From positions 1-64,000 of the forward strand of contig NZ_JAALDL010000021.1 of assembly GCF_011045095.1 (NCBI RefSeq): a stretch of DNA of 64,000 nt. Direction: 5' to 3'. The notes below the pieces were generated by a model. It was not told the DNA's origin and did not search any database. It saw only the letters and a program-made list of their open reading frames with translations. Position numbers and translations under genes: made by a program. Shown here one piece after another: positions 51,832-64,000 of the stretch (positions are counted from its first letter, which is position 1; each line of letters starts with the position of its first letter). The DNA is from Grimontia sedimenti (lineage in GTDB: Bacteria > Pseudomonadota > Gammaproteobacteria > Enterobacterales > Vibrionaceae).

Positions 51832-53196
51832 TTATTTACCGATACAGAAGGAGCTGAAGATCCGGCCAAGCAGATCGTCTGAGCTGAATTCACCGGTGAT
51901 CTCTGAAAGATGCTGTTGGGCAATGCGGAGCTCTTCAGCGAGGATCTCTCCGGCCATGTAACCCTCAAGCTGTTCTTTCCCGATATCGAGGTGCCGGGCG
52001 GCTGCATCCAGCGCTTCCAAGTGGCGGCGACGGGCCATAAAGCCACCCTCTGTCGCGCCGGAGAAGCCCATACAGGCTTTCAGGTGCTCACGCAGGGCAT
52101 CAACACCAGCTCCTGTCTTCGCGCTTAAGCGAATAAGGGTAGGCTGACTGGCATGGCAAATCCCCAGGGTTTCACCTGTCATGTCTGCCTTGTTGCGGAT
52201 AACCGTCATACCGATATTTTCTGGCAGGCGGTCGATAAACTCCGGCCAGATTTCTTCCGGTGATGTCGCATCAGTGGTGGTGCCATCCACCATAAAGAGC
52301 ACGCGGTCAGCCTGAGCGATTTCATCCCAGGCACGTTCAATACCAATACGTTCCACCTCGTCTGAGGCGTCACGCAAGCCTGCAGTGTCGATGATATGCA
52401 GCGGCATGCCATCAATGTGGATATGCTCGCGGAGCACATCACGGGTGGTGCCGGCGATGTCGGTCACAATGGCACTTTCTTTACCGGAAAGGGCATTGAG
52501 CAGGCTGGATTTACCCGCATTCGGACGGCCGGCGATCACCACTTTCATGCCTTCACGCATGATAGCGCCTTGGTTGGCCGCTTTACGCACGTCATCCAGC
52601 GAGCTGATGATGTTGTCGAGATCGGCGGCGACTTTACCGTCAGAGAGAAAATCGATTTCCTCATCCGGGAAATCTATCGCCGCTTCCACGTAGATGCGCA
52701 GATGGATCAGCGCTTCCACCAGCGTATTCACTTTGCCTGAAAACGCGCCCTGAAGGCTTTGTAGCGCGCTTTTGGCCGCTTGTTCTGAGCTGGCATCAAT
52801 CAAATCTGCAATCGCTTCTGCTTGCGCGAGATCGAGTTTGTCATTCAAAAAGGCGCGTTCGGAAAACTCGCCCGGACGGGCAGTGCGAACACCGTCGATA
52901 TCCACAATGCGCTTGATCAGCATATCCATGATGACTGGGCCACCATGACCTTGCAGTTCCAGCACATCTTCACCGGTAAACGAATTCGGCGCCTGGAAGT
53001 ACAGGGCAATCCCCTGATCAAGTGCGTTGCCCTGTTCATCGTTAAACGGCAGGTATTCGGCGCGACGCACCGGAAGTTCACGTCCGGTGACCGCCAGGGC
53101 AACTTCTTTGGCTTTAGGGCCTGATACGCGGATGATGCCCACACCACCGCGTCCCGGTGGTGTTGCCTGAGCAACAATGGTGTCTGAATGAGTCAT
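51832..53196 (-). CDS. mnmE: tRNA modification GTPase MnmE (TrmE)
   Basis: MnmE with MnmG makes the cmnm5 group on U34 of tRNAs. The 454-residue protein equals the E. coli length. It has the folate-binding N-terminus ([20 protein letters not shown]), the G domain with [30 protein letters not shown] and NKAD, and the C-terminal catalytic CIGK. It lies on the opposite side of oriC from mnmG and follows yidC in the usual order. Confidence 0.98.
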   Translation of the reverse strand: MTHSDTIVAQATPPGRGGVGIIRVSGPKAKEVALAVTGRELPVRRAEYLPFNDEQGNALDQGIALYFQAPNSFTGEDVLELQGHGGPVIMDMLIKRIVDIDGVRTARPGEFSERAFLNDKLDLAQAEAIADLIDASSEQAAKSALQSLQGAFSGKVNTLVEALIHLRIYVEAAIDFPDEEIDFLSDGKVAADLDNIISSLDDVRKAANQGAIMREGMKVVIAGRPNAGKSSLLNALSGKESAIVTDIAGTTRDVLREHIHIDGMPLHIIDTAGLRDASDEVERIGIERAWDEIAQADRVLFMVDGTTTDATSPEEIWPEFIDRLPENIGMTVIRNKADMTGETLGICHASQPTLIRLSAKTGAGVDALREHLKACMGFSGATEGGFMARRRHLEALDAAARHLDIGKEQLEGYMAGEILAEELRIAQQHLSEITGEFSSDDLLGRIFSSFCIGK

Positions 53197-53277
53197 GAAA
53201 CTTTACCTGCGGTTTGAAAACGTTGCTTAGTGTATACCAATTTTACCTGACCGCCTGTCGCGTCTTCAGAAAGAAGA

Positions 53278-53300
53278 AAGGCGGCCAGTTGGCCGCCTTG
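53278..53300 (-). terminator. Hairpin between yidC and mnmE
   Basis: On the minus strand AAGGCGGCCA / TGGCCGCCTT is followed by TTCTTCTTT. It lies about 17 bases past the yidC stop and may partly terminate the rpmH-rnpA-yidD-yidC transcript before mnmE. Confidence 0.7.
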
Positions 53301-53316
53301 TCAGTATTCAGTGCGA

Positions 53317-54936
53317 TTAGGTGCGGCTGTGAAGGCCTTTTTTCTCCAGCGCACGATAAATCATGGTCTGCTGGATAAGGGTCACAACGTTCGACACCAA
53401 CCAGTACAGTACCAGACCTGCCGGGAACCACAGGAAGAACACGGTGAACATCACTGGCATGAAGTTCATGATCTTCTGCTGCATTGGATCGGTGATAGTG
53501 CTTGGGCTCATCTTCTGGATGAGGAACATAGAAGCACCCATCAGCAGTGGCAGCACATAGTATGGGTCCGGTGCAGACAAGTCTTGAATCCACAGCATGA
53601 ACGGCGCGTGGCGCAGTTCTACCGATTCCATCAACGCCCAGTAAAGTGCGATGAAGATAGGCATTTGTAGAAGCAGAGGTAAACAGCCGCCCAGCGGGTT
53701 CACTTTCTCTTTCTTATACAACTCCATCATTTCCTGGCTCATGCGTTGGCGGTCATCACCAATGCGTTCGCGCATTTCTGCCAGTTTTGGCTGCAGCATG
53801 CGCATTTTCGCCATCGAGGTATACTGCGCTTTGGTCAGCGGGTACATCACACCACGAACGATGAAGGTCAGGATGATGATTGCCACACCCCAGTTACCCA
53901 CGAAACCGTGAATGGTAGACAACAACCAGTGCAGTGGGCTCGCGATAAACCACAGCCAGCCGTAGTCGACGGTCAGGTTCAGGTTAGGTGCCACTTCAGC
54001 CATTTTGTCCTGAAGCTTAGGACCTACCCACAGCGTCGCGTCCAGTTGTGCCGTTGAACCTGCTGCAACTGTGGTGGTTGGGTAACGTACACCGATAAAG
54101 CCCTGGCCATTGCTGGTGCGGGTATACAGGTTCGCTTCACCTTCTGAATGCGGGATCCAGGCTGCAACAAAGTAGTGTTGCATCATGCCTGCCCAACCTT
54201 GATTGGCGATAGTCAGGTTCAGGTTTCTGTCCTTCATATCGTCAAAGCTGTATTTCTCGTATTTCGCATCGTCAGCCGAGTACACACCACCGCGGTAGGT
54301 AGGCATGGTCAGGCTGCCGCCGTCATCCAGCAGGTTTTGTTTTAGCTGCGCATACATTTGTACTGTTGCTGCTTTGCCGCTTTGGTTGTCTACGGTGTAG
54401 TCAACGTCAACCGCGTAGTTGTCGCGTTTCAGTACAAAGGTTTTGGTGAAGGTAATGCCGTCTTTTACCAGCGTCAGTGGAACACGCAACTCGTCCTGGC
54501 CATCAGCCATTACAAAGTCGGTGCCGCTTGCAGAGAACTGTGCACGGCCATCCAGGGTATCAATACCATCAGGGCCAATCAGGCCGCTTTGAGCAACGAA
54601 TACATGATCAGGCTGGTTTTTGAGCATCACAAACTTGTCGACAGAGTCGAACTCTGCGTCGTAGTTGTTCAGTTCAGCGCGAAGAATGTCACCGCCTTGT
54701 GTGTCAACGGTCAAAGTCAGCACGTCACTTTTTATGGTGATCAGCTTGTTTGAAACTGCGTCCTGCGTCAGAGGCTGAGACGCATCTGAGCTGGCAGGTA
54801 CATCACCACTGTGTTGTGCTTGCTGTGTTACGCCCTGGCCCTGTGGTTGAGGGTTGGTTGCTTCCGTCCAGTTGAGGTACAACATGAAGGATACAAACAT
54901 TAGGGCAATCAACAGGATATTGCGTTGAGAATCCAT
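53317..54936 (-). CDS. yidC: Membrane protein insertase YidC
   Basis: YidC inserts and folds inner-membrane proteins alone or with Sec. The 539-residue protein has an N-terminal anchor ([18 protein letters not shown]), a large periplasmic domain typical of Gram-negative YidC, and the C-terminal five-segment insertase core starting near residue 345, with [20 protein letters not shown]. It lies two bases after yidD. The ATP synthase c and a subunits encoded nearby are classic YidC substrates. Confidence 0.97.
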   Translation of the reverse strand: MDSQRNILLIALMFVSFMLYLNWTEATNPQPQGQGVTQQAQHSGDVPASSDASQPLTQDAVSNKLITIKSDVLTLTVDTQGGDILRAELNNYDAEFDSVDKFVMLKNQPDHVFVAQSGLIGPDGIDTLDGRAQFSASGTDFVMADGQDELRVPLTLVKDGITFTKTFVLKRDNYAVDVDYTVDNQSGKAATVQMYAQLKQNLLDDGGSLTMPTYRGGVYSADDAKYEKYSFDDMKDRNLNLTIANQGWAGMMQHYFVAAWIPHSEGEANLYTRTSNGQGFIGVRYPTTTVAAGSTAQLDATLWVGPKLQDKMAEVAPNLNLTVDYGWLWFIASPLHWLLSTIHGFVGNWGVAIIILTFIVRGVMYPLTKAQYTSMAKMRMLQPKLAEMRERIGDDRQRMSQEMMELYKKEKVNPLGGCLPLLLQMPIFIALYWALMESVELRHAPFMLWIQDLSAPDPYYVLPLLMGASMFLIQKMSPSTITDPMQQKIMNFMPVMFTVFFLWFPAGLVLYWLVSNVVTLIQQTMIYRALEKKGLHSRT

Positions 54937-54938
54937 TG

Positions 54939-55199
54939 TTAATTGTCTCGATTTTTAGGATGACGCGGGGGTACAGGATCGTACCCACCATGATTAAGAG
55001 GGTGGCATTTTAATAAACGTTTGCTGGCGAACCAACACCCTTTTATCACACCGTGACGGTTGACCGCTTCTATGGCGTATTGGGAGCATGTCGGCGTGAA
55101 GCGACATCGGGGCCCCAGAAGTGGGCTGATGAAGAGTTGATACCCGCGAAACAGTCCAGTGACTATTTTTTTCGCGGCGGTCGAGACAAACGTTGCCAT
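54939..55199 (-). CDS. yidD: Membrane protein insertion efficiency factor YidD
   Basis: This 86-residue protein has the family signature [20 protein letters not shown] and [13 protein letters not shown], then [17 protein letters not shown]. It is an amphipathic, membrane-associated helper of insertion and may also have a hemolytic-domain label in databases. Its start overlaps the rnpA end by 37 bases in another frame, the normal arrangement in this cluster. Confidence 0.96.
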   Translation of the reverse strand: MATFVSTAAKKIVTGLFRGYQLFISPLLGPRCRFTPTCSQYAIEAVNRHGVIKGCWFASKRLLKCHPLNHGGYDPVPPRHPKNRDN

Positions 55200-55522
55200 A
55201 ACTTATCAAGCAGCTGACTCAGTTCTTCGTTACTGAGCTCATTCGCACTTTTCTTTGCTATCACAACATAATCTTTTGCCATCAGCGAGTGCTGGTTGAG
55301 ACGAAAACTTTCACGTACCAGACGTTTAAAGCGATTTCGGTCAACGGCAAGTTTGATTTGTTTTTTTGGAACAGCTTGGCCTAGACGTGGGCGTCCAAGT
55401 TTGTTGTTTCGAGCAAGAATGGTTAAGTGTGGAGAGCCAGCGCGGTGAGGTTGCTGGAAGACGAAGTTGAAATGTTCGGGAGTTAACAGACGTAACTCCC
55501 GAGAAAAAGCTAGCTTATTCAC
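55163..55522 (-). CDS. rnpA: Ribonuclease P protein component
   Basis: RnpA binds the RNase P RNA and helps cut the 5' leaders of pre-tRNAs. The 119-residue basic protein has the family RNR motif in [19 protein letters not shown]. The start is GTG, as in many relatives, 13 bases after the rpmH stop. The start region coincides with TTATTCACA (55515-55523), a DnaA-box consensus that may be chance. Confidence 0.97.
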   Translation of the reverse strand: MNKLAFSRELRLLTPEHFNFVFQQPHRAGSPHLTILARNNKLGRPRLGQAVPKKQIKLAVDRNRFKRLVRESFRLNQHSLMAKDYVVIAKKSANELSNEELSQLLDKLWQRLSRPPRKK

Positions 55523-55535
55523 AAATCGCTAAGGA

Positions 55536-55670
55536 TTATTTTGAAAGCTTGCTACGGCCTTTCGCACGGCGAGCGGCGATAACCTTACGACCGTTCTTAG
55601 TTGCCATGCGCGCACGGAAACCGTGAGTGCGCTTACGCTTTAGAACTGAAGGTTGAAAAGTGCGTTTCAT
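55536..55670 (-). CDS. rpmH: Ribosomal protein L34 (bL34)
   Basis: A 44-residue very basic protein reads [20 protein letters not shown] then [19 protein letters not shown] and ends SKLSK, the standard L34 sequence. It is too short for ordinary gene-length cut-offs. It is the first gene of rpmH-rnpA-yidD-yidC and is preceded by two promoters. It diverges from dnaA. Confidence 0.98.
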   Translation of the reverse strand: MKRTFQPSVLKRKRTHGFRARMATKNGRKVIAARRAKGRSKLSK

Positions 55671-55756
55671 GGTTTCTACCTTAATTACTGATCAGTTTTT
55701 AGGTTTGTTAACCCGACGTGGGACAAAAGTCCGACGCCTCTCAACAAAGAGGGCGG

Positions 55757-55785
55757 ATTGTAATCACTGACTGACTTATAGTCAA
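55757..55785 (-). promoter_or_regulatory. rpmH promoter, proximal
   Basis: The minus strand shows -35 TTGACT, a 17-base spacer and -10 TACAAT, about 85 bases upstream of the rpmH start. Confidence 0.75.
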
Positions 55786-55831
55786 TGTTAAAACCACAGG
55801 TGGTTTCAATCCGATTCTCTCAAGGCGCGCA

Positions 55832-55859
55832 ATTATACGTGGTCGCCTGTCAAGCGCAA
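55832..55859 (-). promoter_or_regulatory. rpmH promoter, distal
   Basis: The minus strand shows -35 TTGCGC, a 16-base spacer and a perfect -10 TATAAT followed by GC-rich TGCGCGCC, suggesting growth-rate control. Confidence 0.65.
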
Positions 55860-55860
55860 G

Positions 55861-56220
55861 GATCCTTTGCCGATCTTATCCACCTTTCCTTGTGCATTTC
55901 ATGTGCGATCGTCAGGGATAACCCAGTATAGGGTGTGTAAATTTGATCAGGATGAATTTTTTAAGAACATCGATCAGCCGTGACGTTTTGTGGAGTGGGG
56001 GAGTCAACACTGTGATCGGATCATCGGATTTTTGAGCCAAAATCGGATAATTCTGTGAGTAAGTGGGGTGTTAGTTGTGCCGATCTGCAAACTAAATGTG
56101 CGATCTATGTGTATAACTTAGATCTTATTCACTGCAAAAGGGATCTCTTCGCTAGCGATCCTCCTCGTACAAGTATAAACTTACTTCCCTTTTCATTAAT
56201 AAATAAGTGTGGAGTCAGAC
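55861..56220 (+). promoter_or_regulatory. dnaA control region with DnaA boxes and GATC cluster
   Basis: The 360 bases before dnaA hold DnaA-box-like sites TTATCCACC (55876-55884), TGTGTATAA (56108-56116) and TTATTCACT (56125-56133), each at or one base from consensus. There are 12 GATC sites in 55861-56160. Both are hallmarks of the E. coli dnaA promoter, where DnaA represses its own gene and Dam/SeqA delay re-expression after replication. I could not fix a single -10/-35 pair. Confidence 0.7.
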
Positions 56221-57606
56221 GTGTCATCTTCGCTTTGGTTGCAGTGCCTTCAGCGCCTTCAAGAGGACCTTCCTGCAACAGAATTCAGCATGTGGGTTCG
56301 ACCGCTTCAGGCGGAGTTAAATGACAATACCCTGACTTTGTTCGCGCCAAACCGTTTTGTACTGGATTGGGTTCGCGACAAATACCTTAATAGCATCAAT
56401 CAGTTACTGAATGAATTTTGCGGTAACGACTTGCCTTTGCTGCGTTTTGAAGTTGGCAGCAAGCCAGTCGCTGCCGCTGCGCCGCCAAGCCAGCCTGCAG
56501 CACCAGCCCCTGTCGCTCCGGCAGCTAAGCCTGTTGGTCGTACCTGGGAGCCTGCACCTTCTCCTGTGCAATCAGATGTGAATCACCGCTCTAACGTGAA
56601 TCCCAAGCACAAGTTCACTAACTTCGTCGAAGGTAAGTCGAACCAGCTCGCATTGGCCGCAGCTCGCCAGGTGGCAGATAACCCGGGCGCGGCATACAAC
56701 CCACTTTTCCTTTATGGCGGCACCGGTTTGGGTAAAACCCACTTGTTGCACGCTGTAGGTAATGCGATTTCTGATCGTAAAACTGATGCGCGCGTGGTGT
56801 ACATGCACTCTGAACGTTTTGTTCAGGACATGGTTAAAGCGCTGCAGAACAACCAGATTGAAGAGTTTAAGCGCTACTACCGTAGTGTTGATGCGCTGCT
56901 TATCGATGACATCCAATTCTTCGCCAACAAAGAGCGCTCACAGGAAGAGTTCTTCCATACCTTCAATGCGCTCTTGGAAGGTAACCAACAAATCATCCTC
57001 ACCTCTGACCGTTATCCAAAAGAGATCAGCGGTGTGGAAGATCGTCTCAAATCCCGTTTTGGTTGGGGTTTGACTGTTGCCATTGAACCGCCAGAGCTTG
57101 AAACCCGTGTGGCGATTTTGATGAAAAAGGCGGAAGACCATAATATTCGCCTGCCAGACGAAGTGGCATTCTTCATCGCTAAACGTCTGCGTTCAAATGT
57201 TCGAGAGCTGGAAGGAGCGCTGAATCGCGTGATAGCGAACGCTAACTTCACTGGCCGTGCTATTACGATCGATTTTGTCCGCGAAGCCCTGCGCGATTTG
57301 CTGGCGCTTCAGGAAAAACTGGTTACCATCGACAACATCCAGAAAACCGTCGCCGAGTACTACAAAATCAAAATGGCGGACCTGTTGTCGAAACGTCGCA
57401 GCCGCTCCGTGGCACGTCCACGTCAGGTGGCGATGGCACTGTCAAAAGAGCTGACCAACCACAGTTTGCCGGAGATTGGCGACGCATTTGGTGGTCGCGA
57501 TCATACTACGGTACTTCACGCATGCCGAAAGATTGAACAGCTGCGCGAAGAGAGCCACGATATAAAAGAAGATTATTCCAACCTGATCCGGACTTTGTCG
57601 TCTTAA
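56221..57606 (+). CDS. dnaA: Chromosomal replication initiator protein DnaA
   Basis: DnaA binds DnaA boxes at oriC and opens it as an ATP-dependent filament. The 461-residue protein has domain I ([20 protein letters not shown]), an Ala/Pro-rich linker (about 85-115), the AAA+ domain with [16 protein letters not shown] and [10 protein letters not shown], and the C-terminal box-binding [21 protein letters not shown] at 56221 was chosen over GTG at 56209 because GGAG lies six bases before it and the N-terminus aligns with E. coli. It heads dnaA-dnaN-recF-gyrB. Confidence 0.97.
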   Translation: MSSSLWLQCLQRLQEDLPATEFSMWVRPLQAELNDNTLTLFAPNRFVLDWVRDKYLNSINQLLNEFCGNDLPLLRFEVGSKPVAAAAPPSQPAAPAPVAPAAKPVGRTWEPAPSPVQSDVNHRSNVNPKHKFTNFVEGKSNQLALAAARQVADNPGAAYNPLFLYGGTGLGKTHLLHAVGNAISDRKTDARVVYMHSERFVQDMVKALQNNQIEEFKRYYRSVDALLIDDIQFFANKERSQEEFFHTFNALLEGNQQIILTSDRYPKEISGVEDRLKSRFGWGLTVAIEPPELETRVAILMKKAEDHNIRLPDEVAFFIAKRLRSNVRELEGALNRVIANANFTGRAITIDFVREALRDLLALQEKLVTIDNIQKTVAEYYKIKMADLLSKRRSRSVARPRQVAMALSKELTNHSLPEIGDAFGGRDHTTVLHACRKIEQLREESHDIKEDYSNLIRTLSS

Positions 57607-57607
57607 T

Positions 57608-58708
57608 ATGAAATTTACAGTTACCCGTGACCAATTTTTGAAACCCCTGCAGCAGGTGTCTGGTGCATTAGGGGGACGACCTACGCTGCCTATTCTTGGC
57701 AATATCCTGCTGAAAGTAGAGTTCGGACAACTTTCCATGACCTGTACGGATTTGGAAGTTGAGCTGATTGCTAATCTGCCGCTGGAAAGTGAAGCAGAAG
57801 ATGGGGCAGTGACGGTCCCGTCTCGTAAGTTTTTAGATATTTGCCGTGGTCTGCCAGACAGCGCACCTATCAGTTTTACACTGGAAGGTGATCGCGCAGT
57901 AATCCGTTCAGGCCGCAGCCGTTTTACACTGTCGACATTGCCAGCGGCTGACTTCCCGAATATCGAAGATTGGCAGAGCAACGTGGAATTCACGGTGCCA
58001 CAAGGCAAGCTTCGCCAGTTGATTGAAAGCACTGCATTCTCCATGGCTAATCAGGATGTCCGTTATTTCCTGAACGGTATGTTGTTGGAGACTGATGGCA
58101 CCACACTACGCTCTGTGGCGACTGACGGTCACCGTATGGCGGTAGGTACGACTGCGCTCGATAACGAACTGGCTGGCCAGCAAGTGATTGTGCCACGTAA
58201 AGGCGTGACTGAACTGATGCGTATGCTGGATAACCCAGAAGCGCCGGTAACCATCCAGATTGGCAGTGCCAACATCCGGGCTCAGGTAAACCAGTTTGTG
58301 TTTACTTCCAAGCTGGTCGATGGTCGATTCCCTGATTACCGCCGTGTCATGCCGCAATCTTCCAACAAAATCATGGAAGCGGATTGTGACGAGCTGCGTC
58401 AGGCATTTTCACGTGCAGCGATTTTGTCGAATGAGAAATTCCGCGGCGTGCGCTTGAACCTGAGCTCTGGCCAGCTTCGCATTTCTGCACATAACCCTGA
58501 GCAGGAAGAAGCGGAAGAGTTTGTTGACGTCAACTATGATGGCGAAGACTTGGAAATCGGATTTAACGTCAGTTACGTGCTGGATGTATTAAATACGCTT
58601 AAGTGCGAGCAAGTGCGTTTTTCGATGACCGATGGTACCGCGAGTACACTGGTAGAAGATGTCAGCAATGATGACGCCATGTACGTCGTGATGCCTATTC
58701 GTCTGTAA
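57608..58708 (+). CDS. dnaN: DNA polymerase III sliding clamp (beta subunit)
   Basis: DnaN forms the ring that tethers DNA polymerase III to DNA. The 366-residue protein equals the E. coli length, starts [20 protein letters not shown] and ends YVVMPIRL, with the [12 protein letters not shown] stretch of the central domain. It begins one base after the dnaA stop and ends one base before recF. Confidence 0.98.
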   Translation: MKFTVTRDQFLKPLQQVSGALGGRPTLPILGNILLKVEFGQLSMTCTDLEVELIANLPLESEAEDGAVTVPSRKFLDICRGLPDSAPISFTLEGDRAVIRSGRSRFTLSTLPAADFPNIEDWQSNVEFTVPQGKLRQLIESTAFSMANQDVRYFLNGMLLETDGTTLRSVATDGHRMAVGTTALDNELAGQQVIVPRKGVTELMRMLDNPEAPVTIQIGSANIRAQVNQFVFTSKLVDGRFPDYRRVMPQSSNKIMEADCDELRQAFSRAAILSNEKFRGVRLNLSSGQLRISAHNPEQEEAEEFVDVNYDGEDLEIGFNVSYVLDVLNTLKCEQVRFSMTDGTASTLVEDVSNDDAMYVVMPIRL

Positions 58709-58709
58709 T

Positions 58710-62224
<3,515 letters not shown>

Positions 62225-62255
62225 CCACGTGATTCTACGTAAAATCTGAGTACCT

Positions 62256-62281
62256 AACGCCGCATTAGCGGCGTTTTTTTT
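62256..62281 (+). terminator. Terminator of gyrB
   Basis: The hairpin AACGCCGC-ATTA-GCGGCGTT is followed by a T8 run, 31 bases after the gyrB stop. Confidence 0.94.
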
Positions 62282-62324
62282 ACGTAGCGCGATGTGTTTG
62301 TTTAAGTTATTGAATTTTAAAACT

Positions 62325-63212
62325 TTAAGTGTATTCAATAATACTGTTTATCAATTCTTTATGAATGGCCAAAGAAGGATTCTGATAAGACGCCAAGTTA
62401 TCTTCTAGGTTATTGTTCGCCGCCACGAGAACGTGATTCATCGAACCGATTAATCTTAGGGTCACTTGTTTTTCGTTATCCGCATAAAGTGCAAGCACAT
62501 CTTCTTTTGTCACTTGTAAATCATGCTCCCCTTGAACAATGAGAGTTTTACCTTTTCTTTGAGATAGTAGAGAACAGGGATCCAGTCTCAGTAAGGAATT
62601 CATATAAGGCTGGGCTGATGGCCTAAATAACGGAAAGAAGCTCTCGCTGATGTGAGTGACATTTTCACCTTGTTTTAATGCATCGACAATTGCTTTGGCT
62701 TCATTAACAAGTTGGGGAGCGCGCGCTGAAAGTTGTTCCAATATGATTTGGTCTATTGTGCGACCCGGTGTAGCGACGAGCACAAGCGTATCAATGTCTG
62801 TTTTCAATCCGGCAGCCAGACCGATGAGCCCGCCTTCACTATGACCAATGACACCCACTTTAGATGTCGGATATCTATTTCGCAGCCAGTCAATCACGTA
62901 AACAGCGTCATTGATATAGGTATCAATGGTGAGGTTTTCTTCTTTTAACCCATCTACTTTGCTTTCGCCGACACCTTTTTTGTCATAGCGGTATGAAGCG
63001 ATGTTTTGTTTTGAAAGGGCATGAGCGAGCTTTTTGTACGTATCCGTTTTTATCGATGGCTGATTACCATCTCTATCAGTGGGGCCACTTCCAGCAATAA
63101 TCAGATAAACCGTTTCGTTATGTCGATAGGATTTTGGTTCGACTAATGCTCCTGTCAGCTCTCCAACTTTCACATCAGTTTCTACTTCAGAGAGCGTTTT
63201 ATTCTCGGTCAT
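62325..63212 (-). CDS. Alpha/beta hydrolase
   Basis: This 295-residue protein has the alpha/beta-hydrolase fold: the oxyanion region IIAGSGPTDRDGN, YDKKGVGES, the nucleophile elbow GHSEGG (Ser), a late acid in VQGEHDLQV and a catalytic-type histidine in GSMNHVLV. The substrate is unknown. No signal peptide is evident with the start used. The ATG at 63212 has GGA upstream; an in-frame start at 63278 would put a parS site inside the coding sequence and is less likely. Confidence 0.82.
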   Translation of the reverse strand: MTENKTLSEVETDVKVGELTGALVEPKSYRHNETVYLIIAGSGPTDRDGNQPSIKTDTYKKLAHALSKQNIASYRYDKKGVGESKVDGLKEENLTIDTYINDAVYVIDWLRNRYPTSKVGVIGHSEGGLIGLAAGLKTDIDTLVLVATPGRTIDQIILEQLSARAPQLVNEAKAIVDALKQGENVTHISESFFPLFRPSAQPYMNSLLRLDPCSLLSQRKGKTLIVQGEHDLQVTKEDVLALYADNEKQVTLRLIGSMNHVLVAANNNLEDNLASYQNPSLAIHKELINSIIEYT

Positions 63213-63232
63213 TGTCTTCCACTCAACCGATG

Positions 63233-63248
63233 TTTCACGTGAAACGTC
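63233..63248. promoter_or_regulatory. parS site 1
   Basis: TGTTTCACGTGAAACG matches the universal chromosomal parS (TGTTTCACGTGAAACA) at 15 of 16 bases and contains the perfect palindrome GTTTCACGTGAAAC. It lies 20 bases upstream of the alpha/beta hydrolase start. ParB encoded at 45451-46344 should bind it. Confidence 0.93.
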
Positions 63249-63327
63249 AGCGGTTAAATTAAAATGATAAAAGAACACGCCTTACTGTTTACGATCAGAT
63301 TAGTGGGTCCAAATAGAATATGAACAC

Positions 63328-63357
63328 AAAAAAGCCCAGTCGATTTTCCAACTGGGC
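63328..63357 (-). terminator. Terminator of avtA
   Basis: On the minus strand GCCCAGT / ACTGGGC with a ten-base loop is followed by TTTTTT. It lies about 30 bases past the avtA stop, directly next to parS site 2. Confidence 0.88.
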
Positions 63358-63359
63358 GA

Positions 63360-63375
63360 TGTTTCACGTGGAACC
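63360..63375. promoter_or_regulatory. parS site 2
   Basis: TGTTTCACGTGGAACC differs by one half-site base and the last base from the parS consensus; the same GTTCCACGTGAAAC variant (other strand) occurs in known parS sites. It is 127 bases from parS site 1. Confidence 0.88.
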
Positions 63376-63387
63376 TTTGGTGGAGAA

Positions 63388-64000
63388 TTAAGACTCAGCG
63401 TAAGCCTTTTCCACTTCCTCTTTAAGTATCTCGACACCCCGTGCAATGGCCTTGTCATCCTGAACATAGTTCATTCTTAGGCATTCACGGGTATGGTCCC
63501 AATCCAATTCTGAACCAATAAAAAAGTACTCACCAGGAACTATCAGTAAGCCACGTTTCTTAAGGCGTTGGTAGAGCTCTTTGGTGCTAATGGGTAGCCC
63601 TTCAAACCATAGCCAAAGGAAGATAGCACCTTCTGGTTTATGAATTCTAAATCGTTCATCAGGAATCGCTTTCTGAAGAAGCTCGATGCTACGCTTTGCT
63701 TTCTTCTGATAGAAAGGCTTAATGACAGTTTCACTGAGCGACAGTAAGTCACCGGTTTTAATCATCTCAAGTGCGAGTGCAGGGCCAACACCACAAGGTG
63801 ACAAGCTGACAATGCCATTGATGTTGGATAGGGCAGTGATAATCTCTTCCTGCGCAATGATGATGCCGCAACGTACACCTGGCAAACCTAATTTGGATAA
63901 GCTCGAACACAGGATAGTGTTCTCGTTCCAGAAAGGCTTCACATCTTCGAAGATGATATTCGGGAAGGGGACGCCATAAGCATTGTCGATGATGAGGGGA
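63388..64000 (-). CDS. avtA: Valine-pyruvate aminotransferase, C-terminal part
   Basis: The frame continues through the right edge of the window, so only the last 204 codons are seen. The sequence has the PLP-lysine region LCSSLSKLGLPGVRCGI, then HKPEGAIFLWLWFEGLPIST and RGLLIVPGEYFF, closely following E. coli AvtA, which makes valine from 2-ketoisovalerate and alanine. It thus complements IlvE. The stop is followed by a terminator and a parS site. Confidence 0.93.
   Translation of the reverse strand, partial: PLIIDNAYGVPFPNIIFEDVKPFWNENTILCSSLSKLGLPGVRCGIIIAQEEIITALSNINGIVSLSPCGVGPALALEMIKTGDLLSLSETVIKPFYQKKAKRSIELLQKAIPDERFRIHKPEGAIFLWLWFEGLPISTKELYQRLKKRGLLIVPGEYFFIGSELDWDHTRECLRMNYVQDDKAIARGVEILKEEVEKAYAES

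Noticed and set aside
51741-52046. N-terminal extension of the GGDEF-like protein
   Set aside because: The extra 102 residues overlap the mnmE coding end in another frame and have a composition unlike the rest of the protein.
63213-63278. Longer N-terminus of the alpha/beta hydrolase
   Set aside because: It would encode the parS palindrome and has no family-like residues; a ribosome site is present before 63212.

Overview
The window is chromosomal DNA of a gamma-proteobacterium, almost certainly a member of the Vibrionaceae. The evidence is the gene content and protein similarity to Vibrio and E. coli families, the order mnmG-oriC-mioC-mnmE-yidC-yidD-rnpA-rpmH-dnaA-dnaN-recF-gyrB, an E. coli-type oriC rich in Dam (GATC) sites next to a chromosomal parAB system with parS sites, and two Vibrionaceae-style imperfect inverted-repeat elements. 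A genus such as Grimontia, Enterovibrio or Photobacterium is possible, but the sequence alone does not decide it. Nearly all genes are core and there is no phage, integron, CRISPR array or insertion sequence.

Layout. 1-690: 5' end of a leftward 16S rRNA gene with its leader, boxA and three promoter-like sequences. 688-14,819: yrdA, then leftward tsaC-hemF-aroE-yrdB, rightward purE-purK under a PurR operator, leftward LysM gene-dprA-smg-yrdD, and rightward def-fmt-rsmB-trkA-trkH. 14,834-24,660: trhA, a Spo0M-like gene, a diguanylate cyclase, yihD, an inverted-repeat element, ccoG, srkA-dsbA, yihG and comM. 24,825-31,435: the ilvGMEDA operon with an intact ilvG, an ilvL leader peptide and an attenuator. 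31,447-35,346: two paralogous XRE-type regulators that share an upstream operator-like motif, then the deoR-family gene and glmS. 35,468-36,545: a second inverted-repeat element and a seven-gene tRNA operon. 36,586-45,358: glmU and the complete atpIBEFHAGDC operon. 45,451-50,109: mnmG-rsmG-parA-parB and oriC. 50,101-55,859: mioC, a membrane protein with a degenerate GGDEF domain, mnmE, yidC, yidD, rnpA and rpmH. 55,861-64,000: the DnaA-box- and GATC-rich dnaA control region, dnaA-dnaN-recF-gyrB, an alpha/beta hydrolase, two parS sites and the 3' part of avtA.

The genes mainly cover replication start and segregation, translation (tRNAs, rRNA, RNase P protein, formylation and deformylation, tRNA and rRNA modification), energy conversion, branched-chain amino acid, purine and cell-wall precursor synthesis, potassium uptake, and natural transformation (dprA, comM).

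The most notable points are: two genes (rsmB and the LysM gene) each broken by a single missing base at a short homopolymer, which may be sequence errors; a shared palindromic motif (CCTGCATTRTGCAYA) upstream of both XRE regulators; a well-preserved oriC with a DnaA box in the mioC stop codon; a pair of parS sites beyond gyrB; and a GGDEF pseudo-enzyme placed between mioC and mnmE. No clearly new multi-gene system was found; the XRE regulator pair with its operators is the best candidate for undescribed regulation.
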